A DNA stretch of 35,843 nucleotides. Source: a virus. Made by a program: the position numbers and the translations under genes. The notes beneath the pieces were generated by a model, which worked only from the letters and a program-made list of their open reading frames with translations, ran no database searches and was not told the origin of the DNA. Location: the IMG/VR virus record IMGVR_UViG_3300025110_000051, positions 1 through 35,843 of that record; one strand, given 5' to 3'. Each line of letters opens with the position of its first letter. Within the stretch, counting starts at the first letter, position 1. This document shows positions 14,349 to 21,837 of this stretch, in pieces.

Positions 14349-14510
14349 ATGCCAAATAACATTCACGCAACTGAACCACAAATAGAAGTAATTGAACAAC
14401 CTTACTTTGAGAACGCTGAGCGTGTCAACGGACAGCTCGCTATGATAGGGTTCATTGCAGCAATCGGTTCCTATATTTTTACTGGACAAATTATACCAGG
14501 ATTATTTTAA
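14349..14510 (+). CDS. hli: High-light-inducible protein (Hli), 53 aa
   Basis: Single-helix chlorophyll-binding protein of the thylakoid membrane. In the host, Hli proteins protect photosystem II and chlorophyll from photodamage. The hallmark is E24-R-V-N27-G-Q-L-A-M-I-G-F35, followed by a hydrophobic helix (IAAIGSYIFTGQIIPGLF). The N-terminal 20 residues are variable and polar. The stop is directly followed by the psbA ATG with no gap, so the two are co-translated from one message. Confidence 0.96.
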   Translation: MPNNIHATEPQIEVIEQPYFENAERVNGQLAMIGFIAAIGSYIFTGQIIPGLF

Positions 14511-15569
14511 ATGACAACAGCCACACTAAATAAATCCCCGCTTCAAAACTGGGATGAATTTTGTGACTGGGTTACTAGCACTAACAACCGCCTCTACGTG
14601 GGGTGGTTCGGTGTCCTTATGATACCCGCACTCTTAACTGCAGCAACCTGTTTTATAATAGCGTTTATAGCTGCACCGCCAGTAGACATTGACGGCATAC
14701 GCGAACCAGTCGCAGGCTCATTACTTTATGGAAACAACATTATATCTGGAGCTGTTGTACCTAGTAGCAACGCTATTGGGATGCACTTCTACCCCATCTG
14801 GGAAGCTGCTAACATTGATGAGTGGCTCTACAATGGAGGACCTTATCAGCTCATCATCTTCCACTTCCTTATTGGCATCGCAGCTTATATGGGACGACAA
14901 TGGGAACTTAGTTATAGACTTGGAATGCGACCATGGATAGCAGTAGCTTATTCAGCACCAGTCTCAGCAGCATTTGCTGTATTTTTAGTGTACCCATTTG
15001 GTCAGGGGAGTTTCTCTGATGGCATGCCTCTTGGTATTTCCGGTACTTTCAATTTTATGTTCGTCTTCCAAGCCGAGCACAATATCCTCATGCATCCATT
15101 CCATATGCTTGGTGTTATTGGGATGTTCGGGGGAGCTTTATTCGCTGCTATGCACGGAAGTCTCGTTACTTCCTCGATCGTTAAAGAAACAACTGACATT
15201 GAGTCACAGAATTATGGCTATAAATTTGGTCAAGAAGAAGAGACGTATAACATCGTCGCTGCTCACGGTTACTTCGGCAGGTTGATTTTTCAATATGCTA
15301 GCTTTAATAATAGCCGTAGTCTTCATTTCTTCCTTGCTGTTTTCCCCGTCGTTTGCATATGGTTTACCTCCATGGGGGTATCCACTATGGCTTTCAATCT
15401 CAACGGGTTTAACTTCAACCAGTCTATACTTGACGCTGAAGGAAGGGTGGTCCCTACTTGGGCTGACGTGCTCAACCGCGCCAACCTAGGTATGGAAGTA
15501 ATGCACGAACGAAACGCACACAATTTCCCGCTTGACTTAGCGGTTACTAAGGAGTTAGAGTATGCCTAA
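14511..15569 (+). CDS. psbA: Photosystem II reaction centre protein D1
   Basis: 352 residues, five transmembrane helices, apparently intact. It replaces host D1, which turns over quickly in light, and keeps photosynthetic electron flow during infection. Manganese-cluster ligands are present near the C-terminus: H332, E333, H337, D342 and A344 in [14 protein letters not shown]. After A344, the normal processing site, there is only VTKELEYA, unlike the longer cyanobacterial extension that ends in PAIG as I remember it. That tail overlaps the next small gene and carries its ribosome binding site. Start immediately follows the hli stop; CAGGA at 14497-14501 is a plausible Shine-Dalgarno. Confidence 0.99.
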   Translation: MTTATLNKSPLQNWDEFCDWVTSTNNRLYVGWFGVLMIPALLTAATCFIIAFIAAPPVDIDGIREPVAGSLLYGNNIISGAVVPSSNAIGMHFYPIWEAANIDEWLYNGGPYQLIIFHFLIGIAAYMGRQWELSYRLGMRPWIAVAYSAPVSAAFAVFLVYPFGQGSFSDGMPLGISGTFNFMFVFQAEHNILMHPFHMLGVIGMFGGALFAAMHGSLVTSSIVKETTDIESQNYGYKFGQEEETYNIVAAHGYFGRLIFQYASFNNSRSLHFFLAVFPVVCIWFTSMGVSTMAFNLNGFNFNQSILDAEGRVVPTWADVLNRANLGMEVMHERNAHNFPLDLAVTKELEYA

Positions 15570-15618
15570 AGGAAAAGGTACCTACGGTACAAAGAAAGGG
15601 AGACCTCCTAAGAAATAA
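15562..15618 (+). CDS. Tiny basic protein, 18 aa
   Basis: [18 protein letters not shown], strongly basic, with GRPPKK at the end resembling an AT-hook core. The ATG at 15562 is preceded by AAGGAG (15549-15554) at 7 bases, a good ribosome binding site located inside psbA. From memory, very similar tiny proteins occur in many cyanophages and cyanomyoviruses; I cannot check this here. DNA binding is possible from the AT-hook-like end but unproven. Confidence 0.6.
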   Translation: MPKGKGTYGTKKGRPPKK

Positions 15619-15739
15619 CTAACTTGGCGGCTCGATAGTCGAATCAGAAGAAGCCACCTCACACTACGTCCGTTCACTCCCTTCGGGGAACGCATGAAAC
15701 CACATCATGGAACGGGGATGTGGTACTGGAGTATTAACA
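15619..15739 (+). promoter_or_regulatory. Structured RNA-like region downstream of psbA
   Basis: Several potential stem-loops. GGCGGCT (15626-15632) can pair imperfectly with AGCCACC (15652-15658). CCC-TTCG-GGG (15679-15688) is a UUCG-capped stem flanked by CGTT and AACG. CCACATC (15700-15706) and GATGTGG (15717-15723) form a perfect 7-base stem. No T-run follows, so transcription termination is unlikely; mRNA stabilisation or processing is an inference. The last part overlaps a possible 18-residue frame. Confidence 0.4.
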
Positions 15740-15750
15740 ATGACTGTTAA
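15694..15750 (+). CDS. Possible micro-protein, 18 aa
   Basis: Frame reading MKPHHGTGMWYWSINNDC from ATG 15694 to TAA 15748. GGGGA (15685-15689) lies 4 bases upstream. The DNA also forms the 7-base stem described for 15700-15723, so the sequence may be constrained as RNA rather than protein. It overlaps the next micro-gene by 11 bases. Low confidence. Confidence 0.3.
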   Translation: MKPHHGTGMWYWSINNDC

Positions 15751-15793
15751 ACTAAGGTATCGTGGTGTTGAGTACACTAAAACTACAAAGTAA
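15740..15793 (+). CDS. Tiny DUF4278-like protein, 17 aa
   Basis: MTVKLRYRGVEYTKTTK. The core LRYRGVEY matches the start of DUF4278, a short family found in cyanobacteria and their phages, although here only the motif remains. GGAG (15728-15731) is 8 bases upstream of the ATG, a good ribosome binding site that supports translation. Function unknown. It precedes the secreted beta-barrel-like gene by 10 bases. Confidence 0.5.
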   Translation: MTVKLRYRGVEYTKTTK

Positions 15794-15803
15794 TTAACTT
15801 AAC

Positions 15804-16160
15804 ATGAAAAAAATTGCACTTGCCCTAGCGGCATCTCTCGCTTCTGCACCTGCAATGGCTGGCGTTTATGTAAACGTTGAGTCAAACGCATCTTATACAG
15901 GCAATGATTATACTTCCCGTACTACCGATCTACACGTAGGCTACGAAGGAGACGTAGGCGACCTAGGATATTATATTCAAGGCGGACCTGCACTCGTAAA
16001 CGGCGACGCTGTGGACGGATCAACTGATTTCTCAGGTAAGCTTGGAGCTTCCGTAGCTGCCTCTGAAAAACTAGATGTGTATGGTGAAGTATCATTCATT
16101 ACTGATGAAGATACTGACAATGCATACGGCACTAAAATTGGTGCTAAGTATAACTTCTAA
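15804..16160 (+). CDS. Secreted outer-membrane beta-barrel-like protein, 118 aa
   Basis: N-terminal signal peptide: MKK, a hydrophobic core (IALALAASLASAPAMA), cleavage likely after AMA at residue 19. The mature part alternates polar and hydrophobic residues in strand-like segments (GVYVNVESNASYTG, LHVGYEGDV, LGYYIQGGPAL, LGASVAASEKLDVYGEVSF, YGTKIGAKYNF) and ends in phenylalanine, the hallmark of outer-membrane barrels. At 99 mature residues it is smaller than OmpX-type eight-strand barrels (about 148). It lies between photosynthesis genes and capsid, so it is probably an expressed accessory gene. A change to the host surface, such as receptor blocking, is speculation. Confidence 0.7.
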   Translation: MKKIALALAASLASAPAMAGVYVNVESNASYTGNDYTSRTTDLHVGYEGDVGDLGYYIQGGPALVNGDAVDGSTDFSGKLGASVAASEKLDVYGEVSFITDEDTDNAYGTKIGAKYNF

Positions 16161-16292
16161 ATGAAGAAGTTTAATGAGCTTTGGCTATTAGTTTTTGGAC
16201 TCTTAGCCATTGCCATTTTTATAGAAGGTTTACACATGTATGAACATGAGCACTGTAGATCTTGCCCTGTATGTGAATTGGAGGAATACTAA
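16161..16292 (+). CDS. Small membrane protein with C-terminal cysteine cluster, 43 aa
   Basis: Begins directly after the preceding stop. One hydrophobic helix (residues 7-21, LWLLVFGLLAIAIFI) is followed by a histidine- and cysteine-rich tail (HMYEHEHCRSCPVCE) with C32xxC35xxC38 and H25, H29, H31, a probable metal-binding cluster. Its stop overlaps the next ATG as TAATG. The size and topology would also fit a small holin-like or chaperone-like protein, but the cysteine cluster is unusual for a holin. Function unknown. Confidence 0.6.
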   Translation: MKKFNELWLLVFGLLAIAIFIEGLHMYEHEHCRSCPVCELEEY

Positions 16293-16429
16293 TGTCACAA
16301 CAAAGTTCAGCCGCTCCGGCGTTTGTAACAAAACTAACACCTGAACCAGAAGTCAAGGAAAAAGTAGATACTATGCCTAGTGACTACCAACCACCTGGTA
16401 CAGATGAAGGAGAAGAATCTCAAGAATGA
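16292..16429 (+). CDS. Small acidic proline-rich protein, 45 aa
   Basis: Preceded by GGAGG (16280-16284), 7 bases from the ATG, and overlapping the upstream stop as TAATG, so the start is well supported. The protein is predicted disordered and acidic (LTPEPEVKEKVD, PSDYQPPGTDEGEESQE). No motif recognised. The tRNA gene begins 5 bases after its stop. Confidence 0.6.
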   Translation: MSQQSSAAPAFVTKLTPEPEVKEKVDTMPSDYQPPGTDEGEESQE

Positions 16430-16434
16430 GGTTC

Positions 16435-16505
16435 GCGGGTATAGTTTAGTGGTAAAACTCTAGCCTTCCAAGCTAGGTTCATCGGTTCGAATCCGATTAC
16501 CCGCT
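16435..16505 (+). tRNA. trnG: tRNA-Gly (anticodon UCC)
   Basis: Full cloverleaf: acceptor GCGGGTA (16435-16441) with TACCCGC (16498-16504) and discriminator T at 16505; D arm GTTT/AAAC; anticodon stem CTAGC/GCTAG with loop CTTCCAA, giving UCC; T arm ATCGG/CCGAT with loop TTCGAAT. CCA is not encoded. It would decode GGA (and by wobble GGG). It lies between a small gene and the capsid leader, in the + orientation, within the late transcript. Confidence 0.95.
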
Positions 16506-16615
16506 TTGGCTTTAGCCCTGTACGCAGGATACCTTTAGCCGTCTAGACGGTGGGATAGACCACACATTTTGATCGATCGAAGAAGTTAATACAAACAATT
16601 ATTTTATTTTAGATC
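16506..16615 (+). promoter_or_regulatory. Capsid gene leader
   Basis: 110 non-coding bases between the tRNA and capsid genes. Contains CCTG-TACG-CAGG (16517-16528), the 12-base palindrome CCGTCTAGACGG (16539-16550), GATCGATC (16571-16578), then an AT-rich stretch up to the ATG without a Shine-Dalgarno. The hairpins could protect the 5' end of capsid mRNA after tRNA processing. No motif matching TTCACAGTCAA is present. Confidence 0.4.
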
Positions 16616-17761
16616 ATGGCTCAACAGTCTACCGCACATCAAGCGTCGGTAACTATGCCAGGTGCAGCTAATAGCACCGGCGACAGAAGGGCACTGTATC
16701 TCAAGCTATTCTCAGGAGAGATGTTCAAAGGCTTTGAGTACAATGCTATAGCCAGAGATCTCGTCACAAAGAGAACCCTAAAGAACGGCAAATCATTGCA
16801 GTTCATTTACACGGGTCACACCAAAGCTGAATTCCATACTCCTGGAAATTCAATTCTTGGTAACTCTGACGGTGCACCCCCAGTAGCTGAGAAGACCATC
16901 ACTGTTGATGATCTCCTTATCTCAAGTGCATTCGTATATGAATTAGACGAGACTCTTGCGCATTATGAATTAAGAGGAGAGATTTCCAAGAAGATTGGAT
17001 ATGCTCTTGCTCAGAAATATGACAGACTAGTGTTCCGTGCTGTTGCACGTGGAGCTAGGGCTGCATCGCCTATCACTAAGTCTGGTTTCGCTGAACCTGG
17101 TGGAACACAGATCCGAGTAGGTACTAACAATAGTGGTGCTGATGCTTATGTATCTGCGTCATTAATCAACTCCTTCTATGATGCCGCAGCGGCTTTAGAT
17201 GAGAAGGGAGTTAGTTCTGACGGACGTGTGGGTGTTTTAAACCCAAGACAATATTATGAATTGATACAAGCTGTCGGTTCCAATGGTCTTGTTAACAGGG
17301 ACTCACAAGGTACTGCATTACAGGGCGGTAATGGAATCATAGAAATTGCAGGCATCAAGATCTTCAAGTCTATGAACATTCCGTTCATGAGTCAGTACGG
17401 TACTAAGTATGGTACTGCTTCTGCTACTAACCCTGGTGTAGCTTCTCCTGGTAACCTCGGCAACTTTGTCGGTGAAGTTATTGAAGACGCTGCTGCTGAT
17501 GTAACAGGAATCAATAACGAGTACGGTGAAGAGACTGAATTCGCTAACTCTTGCGGACTTATCTTCCAGAAGGAAGGCGCAGGTGTTGTCGAAGCAATCG
17601 GACCTCAAGTACAAATTACTAGTGGTGATGTATCCGTGATTTATCAGGGAGATGTCATACTAGGACGTTTGGCTATGGGAGCCGACTATCTGAACCCAGC
17701 TGCTTGTGTTGAACTTATTGCAGGTGCTGCAACAGGTTCTTCAGGAAACGCTGCTTTCTAA
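16616..17761 (+). CDS. Major capsid protein (T7 gp10-like)
   Basis: 381 residues (T7 gp10A 345). HK97-fold shell protein of the head. Family segments include the N-terminal GDRRALYLKLFSGEM, FEYNAIARDLV followed by KNGKSLQFIYTG, ISSAFVYELDETLAHYELR, the QKYDRLVFRAVARGA helix and the C-terminal VIYQGDVILGRLAMGADYLN. One chain is seen, with no sign of a T7-like 10A/10B frameshift extension before the terminator. It is followed 11 bases later by a strong terminator, which matches T7. Confidence 0.97.
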   Translation: MAQQSTAHQASVTMPGAANSTGDRRALYLKLFSGEMFKGFEYNAIARDLVTKRTLKNGKSLQFIYTGHTKAEFHTPGNSILGNSDGAPPVAEKTITVDDLLISSAFVYELDETLAHYELRGEISKKIGYALAQKYDRLVFRAVARGARAASPITKSGFAEPGGTQIRVGTNNSGADAYVSASLINSFYDAAAALDEKGVSSDGRVGVLNPRQYYELIQAVGSNGLVNRDSQGTALQGGNGIIEIAGIKIFKSMNIPFMSQYGTKYGTASATNPGVASPGNLGNFVGEVIEDAAADVTGINNEYGEETEFANSCGLIFQKEGAGVVEAIGPQVQITSGDVSVIYQGDVILGRLAMGADYLNPAACVELIAGAATGSSGNAAF

Positions 17762-17772
17762 TTATTATTTAT

Positions 17773-17800
17773 GGAGGGTTCTCACGCCCTCCTTTTTTTT
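17773..17800 (+). terminator. Strong intrinsic terminator after the capsid gene
   Basis: GGAGGG (17773-17778), an 8-base loop, CCCTCC (17787-17792) and eight T (17793-17800). It is in the same place as T7 terminator T-phi after gene 10. Transcription of the tail genes must read through it or start anew. TATTCACA at 17800-17807 resembles the first part of the early motif. Confidence 0.9.
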
Positions 17801-17820
17801 ATTCACAAAAATTTATACCT

Positions 17821-18429
17821 ATGGCTACCACTACTGACACCGATACCGAACTATCCGCCGTGAATTCAATACTGGGAGCTATCGGTCAGTCACCAATCAC
17901 AACTCTCAATTATGAAAACCCAGAAGTATCCTACATTTATAACATATTAACCGAAGTTAATAAAGATGTACAAAATGAAGGATGGCACTTCAACACTGAA
18001 TACCATATAGCAACAGATCCTGATGCTGATGGTTATATAACTATACCTAATAACGCATTAAGATATGATATACACGATGGATTAAAAGATAGATCTAAGG
18101 ATGTAGTACAACGTAACGGTAGATTATATGATTTAGTTAACCATACTGATGTATTTACAGCCACGCTGTACCTTGACCTAGTGACGCTGTACGCCTTCGA
18201 AGATCTTCCCAACCCATTCCAACGTTACATAACCTATAGGGCTGCTGTAAGGGCTGCTACCCAGCTCGTATCAAACGGACAGCTTGCTCAACTATTGAAG
18301 GAAGATGAATTCAAATCTAGAGCAGCTTGTCTTGAGTACGAATGTGATAAAGCTGATCCTTCTTTCTTTGGTAATCCACATGACAGTAACTACACAGCTT
18401 ATCAACCATACAATGCACTGAGACGCTAA
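17821..18429 (+). CDS. Tail tubular protein A / head-tail adaptor (T7 gp11-like)
   Basis: 202 residues (T7 gp11 196). Ring that joins the portal to the tail nozzle. Typical N-terminal ELSAVNSILGAIGQSPI and VNKDVQNEGWHFNTE, and C-terminal ADPSFFGNPHDSNY. ATG follows the terminator by 20 bases. Stop overlaps the gp12 gene as TAATG. Confidence 0.95.
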   Translation: MATTTDTDTELSAVNSILGAIGQSPITTLNYENPEVSYIYNILTEVNKDVQNEGWHFNTEYHIATDPDADGYITIPNNALRYDIHDGLKDRSKDVVQRNGRLYDLVNHTDVFTATLYLDLVTLYAFEDLPNPFQRYITYRAAVRAATQLVSNGQLAQLLKEDEFKSRAACLEYECDKADPSFFGNPHDSNYTAYQPYNALRR

Positions 18430-21404
18430 TGGCAAGTATTACACAAACAATCCCTAATTATAATGCTGGGATATCACAACAGCCAGATCAATCAAAACGT
18501 CCTGGACAATTAGTTACTGCTAAGAATGTAACGCCTGACCTAGTTCAAGGTCTTATGAAACGTCCAGGTGGTAAATTAATTGGATCCTTAAGTGATGGAT
18601 CTAATAATTCTGTAACTAATGGAAGATGGTTTCATTACTATAGAGACGAAGATGAACAATATATAGGACAGGTTGCAAGAAATGGTGTAGTTAAAATGTG
18701 GAGTTGTATTGACGGCTCTGAGAAGACTGTTAATTATGACTCAGGTACTGCTTCAGCTACAGCTGCCTATCTAACTCATACTAACGATGAGGATATACAA
18801 ACACTAACCCTTAATGATTATACATATGTAGTTAATCGTACTAAGACAGTTGCAATGGATAGTACCACTGCTCCTACTAGACCTTTTGAAGCTTATGTTG
18901 AATTAAAAAAAGTAGCTTATGCTAATCAATATGCACTGAATTTATTTAATAATACTAATACTGTTACTTCAAAGACTGCCACTAGGATTAAAGTTGACTT
19001 AATTAAATCTAGTAATAATATGTGTAATGGTAGTGGAGGAATGGTTGCTCAAAGTTCAAGACCTAGTCAATCAAGTAGATGTACCAGTGGGGACACTAGA
19101 GACGCCTGGTGCCCTAACATTGCAACACGTATATTTGCAGTAAGTAGTGCTGGCTCCTTAACTGATGATGGTATATCAGGTGCATACACTTATAATGTAG
19201 ATATTAATGGCTCAAACGCTACAGGTAGAGCAAATTTATATTTTAGAATAAGTACTATAGGTCAGTCTGTACCATTTGGTGATGGCTCAGATGTTACTTA
19301 TCAGTGTAGATATACCACAACTCACGACCTGTTATACGGTGGTGAAGGTTGGGATCAAGGTGACACTTTTCATGTCTGGATGAAGGATGGTTATTATAAA
19401 ATAACTATCGAAGAGAATAGTGTATCTGAAGTACAAGCAAACCTTGGTCTTATACGTCCTACACCTACATCATTTGATACTAAGACAACTGTTACAGCTG
19501 AAAGTATATTAGGTGATTTGCAAGAAGACATTATAGCAACTAGTGAATTCAGTAGTTCAGAAGTACAGATCGTAGGTAGTGGTATTTATTTAACAAATGG
19601 TACTGCATTTAACGTAAGTTCTCCAACAGGTGAGTTACTTAATGTAGTTACTAATGAAGTAAATGATATAACTGACCTACCTACTCAATGTAAAAATGGT
19701 TATGTAGTTAAAATTAAAAACAGTGTAGCTCATGAAGATGATTACTTCGTTAGATTTGATGGAGAACATGGTCGTGATGGACCTGGAACATGGACAGAAT
19801 GTCCTGAACCTGGACGTAAGAATACTATAGACCAAGGCACTATGCCTATCTCTATTGTTAGGGAAGCTAACGGTACCTTTACTGTAGATCAAATCTTATG
19901 GGATTCAAATACTTGTGGTAATACTACAACAGTACCTGAACCTTCTTTTGTAGGTAAGACAATTAATAAGATGATCTTCTTTAGGAATAGAATGGTAATG
20001 CTCAGTGATGAGAATGTTATCATGTCTAGACCTGGAGACTTCTATAATTTCTGGCCTCGATCTGCTATCACATATACTGCAACAGATAATATTGATTTAT
20101 CATGTAGTTCTGAAAAACCAGCAATAGTATGGGATGGTATACAAGTTAATGCTGGTTTAGTACTATTTACTAAGACTCAACAGTTCATGTTGACTACAGA
20201 TAGTGATGTACTGAGCCCTCAAACTGCTAAGATCAACGCTCTAGCTGCTTATAATTTTAATTATAAAACTAACCCTATCTCATTAGGTACTACTATAGGA
20301 TTCTTAGATAATGCTGGTAAGTATTCTAGGTTCTGGGAGGTAGCTAAAATACTAAGAGAAGGTGAACCTATTGTTGTAGACCAGACTAAGATTGTAAGTA
20401 AATTATTTGATAAAGACTTAGAAATCATATCTAATTCTAGAGAAAATGGTTTTATATTCTTTAGTAAAAAAGGTGATACGACTTTATATGCGTATAAATA
20501 CTTCAATAGTAGCGAGGAACGTTTACAGCAAGCTTGGTTTACATGGGAAGTGATGGGTACAATTGAACATCATGCTGTATTAGATGATGCTTTATTTGTT
20601 GTTGTACGCAACGGTGGTAAAGATGTTCTTCAAAAATTCTCACTAAAAATTGATGATGGTGAACGTGAAATAAATGATAACCAAGGTACAACTAGTGATA
20701 CTACTGATGATATTACATACAGAATTCACTTAGATAATAGCACTTTAATTGCTTCTAGCTCCTTATCTGCATACGATGCTGTTAACAATAGAACTACTTT
20801 TAATTTACCTACGGGTTTTAATAATAGTTCCGGTCAGTTAGCAGTCTATGTAGTACCTAGTTCTACGGATCTAACCTTTCAAGGACGCTCAGAGAATGTA
20901 TCTACTTATGTAGAGAGTGGTGTTACTAAAGTAAGTCTACCTGGAAACTGGAAAACATATGATCCACAATATGTAGAAGATGGTAGTACTGGTGATGAAG
21001 TAACACCTGCTAATAACATAGTCTTAGGATATCAGTTTGATATGGAAGTAGAATTTCCTACTATCTATTATCAACAACCTGTGGGAAATCAATGGAGAGC
21101 TTTAATTAATGGGTCTTTGGTTGTTCATAGAGTTAAACTTAATTTTGGAGCTAATGGTTTATATACTACAACTATTGATAGAAGAGGTAAACCATCTTAT
21201 ACAGAAACGTGGGAACCTATTATTTCTGATGACTATTCTGCAAACAGAGTACAAATTAATGAACAAACAGAAAGAGTTATTCCTACCTATGAACGGAATA
21301 AGAACTTAACTTTAACTTTTAAATCAACACATCCAACTCCTGCTACGTTATATTCAATGACATGGGAAGGAGATTACACCACTCAGAATTACAAACTTGT
21401 CTAA
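18429..21404 (+). CDS. Tail tubular protein B / nozzle (T7 gp12-like)
   Basis: 991 residues, longer than T7 gp12 (794). Forms the hexameric tail nozzle below gp11. The N-terminus ITQTIPNYNAGISQQPDQSK is characteristic, as are KRPGGKLIG and, in the middle, GKTINKMIFFRNRMVMLSDE followed by MSRPGDFYNFWPRS. The region of residues about 190-330 is rich in Ser, Asn, Gly and Thr and probably accounts for the extra length. Codon use is AT-rich. An 8-base overlap leads into the next gene. Confidence 0.95.
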   Translation: MASITQTIPNYNAGISQQPDQSKRPGQLVTAKNVTPDLVQGLMKRPGGKLIGSLSDGSNNSVTNGRWFHYYRDEDEQYIGQVARNGVVKMWSCIDGSEKTVNYDSGTASATAAYLTHTNDEDIQTLTLNDYTYVVNRTKTVAMDSTTAPTRPFEAYVELKKVAYANQYALNLFNNTNTVTSKTATRIKVDLIKSSNNMCNGSGGMVAQSSRPSQSSRCTSGDTRDAWCPNIATRIFAVSSAGSLTDDGISGAYTYNVDINGSNATGRANLYFRISTIGQSVPFGDGSDVTYQCRYTTTHDLLYGGEGWDQGDTFHVWMKDGYYKITIEENSVSEVQANLGLIRPTPTSFDTKTTVTAESILGDLQEDIIATSEFSSSEVQIVGSGIYLTNGTAFNVSSPTGELLNVVTNEVNDITDLPTQCKNGYVVKIKNSVAHEDDYFVRFDGEHGRDGPGTWTECPEPGRKNTIDQGTMPISIVREANGTFTVDQILWDSNTCGNTTTVPEPSFVGKTINKMIFFRNRMVMLSDENVIMSRPGDFYNFWPRSAITYTATDNIDLSCSSEKPAIVWDGIQVNAGLVLFTKTQQFMLTTDSDVLSPQTAKINALAAYNFNYKTNPISLGTTIGFLDNAGKYSRFWEVAKILREGEPIVVDQTKIVSKLFDKDLEIISNSRENGFIFFSKKGDTTLYAYKYFNSSEERLQQAWFTWEVMGTIEHHAVLDDALFVVVRNGGKDVLQKFSLKIDDGEREINDNQGTTSDTTDDITYRIHLDNSTLIASSSLSAYDAVNNRTTFNLPTGFNNSSGQLAVYVVPSSTDLTFQGRSENVSTYVESGVTKVSLPGNWKTYDPQYVEDGSTGDEVTPANNIVLGYQFDMEVEFPTIYYQQPVGNQWRALINGSLVVHRVKLNFGANGLYTTTIDRRGKPSYTETWEPIISDDYSANRVQINEQTERVIPTYERNKNLTLTFKSTHPTPATLYSMTWEGDYTTQNYKLV

Positions 21405-21837
21405 ATATATTCACCCAATTACAATGGAGGCTGCTCTTGAAGTGGCCTCTAATCTACTACCTGCTGACCGTCGTGAGGTCGAAGAGGGTCATGGTGTAGA
21501 TGCAAAAGAAGCTCTTATTGATGCTGTTCAGAAACCCTCCTGTGTATACTTCGTAGTGCCTAACGGCAAGACTGCAGGTATGGCTGGAGTAGATGAAGGA
21601 GGACAGATCTGGATGTTATGTACAACCGCTATTCATGACTATCCCATGACCTTTGTTCGAGAGGCAAAGCGTTATGTTGAACGTCAAGAAGACAAGTTAC
21701 TTTGGAATATCGTAGATAAACGTAACAAAGTACATTTAAAGTTGCTTCAATTCCTAGGGTTCAAATTTCTAAAGGAATTTAAACATGGACCCAACCAAAT
21801 AACCTTTATAGAGTTTTGCCGTGTGCTTAGGTGCTAA
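21397..21837 (+). CDS. Internal virion protein A-like (T7 gp13, DUF2833/GNAT-like)
   Basis: 146 residues (T7 gp13 138). Starts at TTG 21397 because YIHPITMEAALEVAS forms the expected N-terminal strand and helix; ATG 21424 would remove it. Central segment AGMAGVDEGGQIWMLCTTAI and C-terminal LWNIVDKRNKVHLKLLQFLGFKF correspond to the gp13 pattern (trans-membrane-independent, GNAT-like fold). In T7, gp13 is needed for infectious particles. Overlaps gp12 by 8 and gp14 by 17 bases. Confidence 0.85.
   Translation: MSKYIHPITMEAALEVASNLLPADRREVEEGHGVDAKEALIDAVQKPSCVYFVVPNGKTAGMAGVDEGGQIWMLCTTAIHDYPMTFVREAKRYVERQEDKLLWNIVDKRNKVHLKLLQFLGFKFLKEFKHGPNQITFIEFCRVLRC

Noticed and set aside
16435-16505. tRNA as a phage attachment site
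   Set aside because: The tRNA is complete and no integrase gene is in the window; nothing here supports integration.
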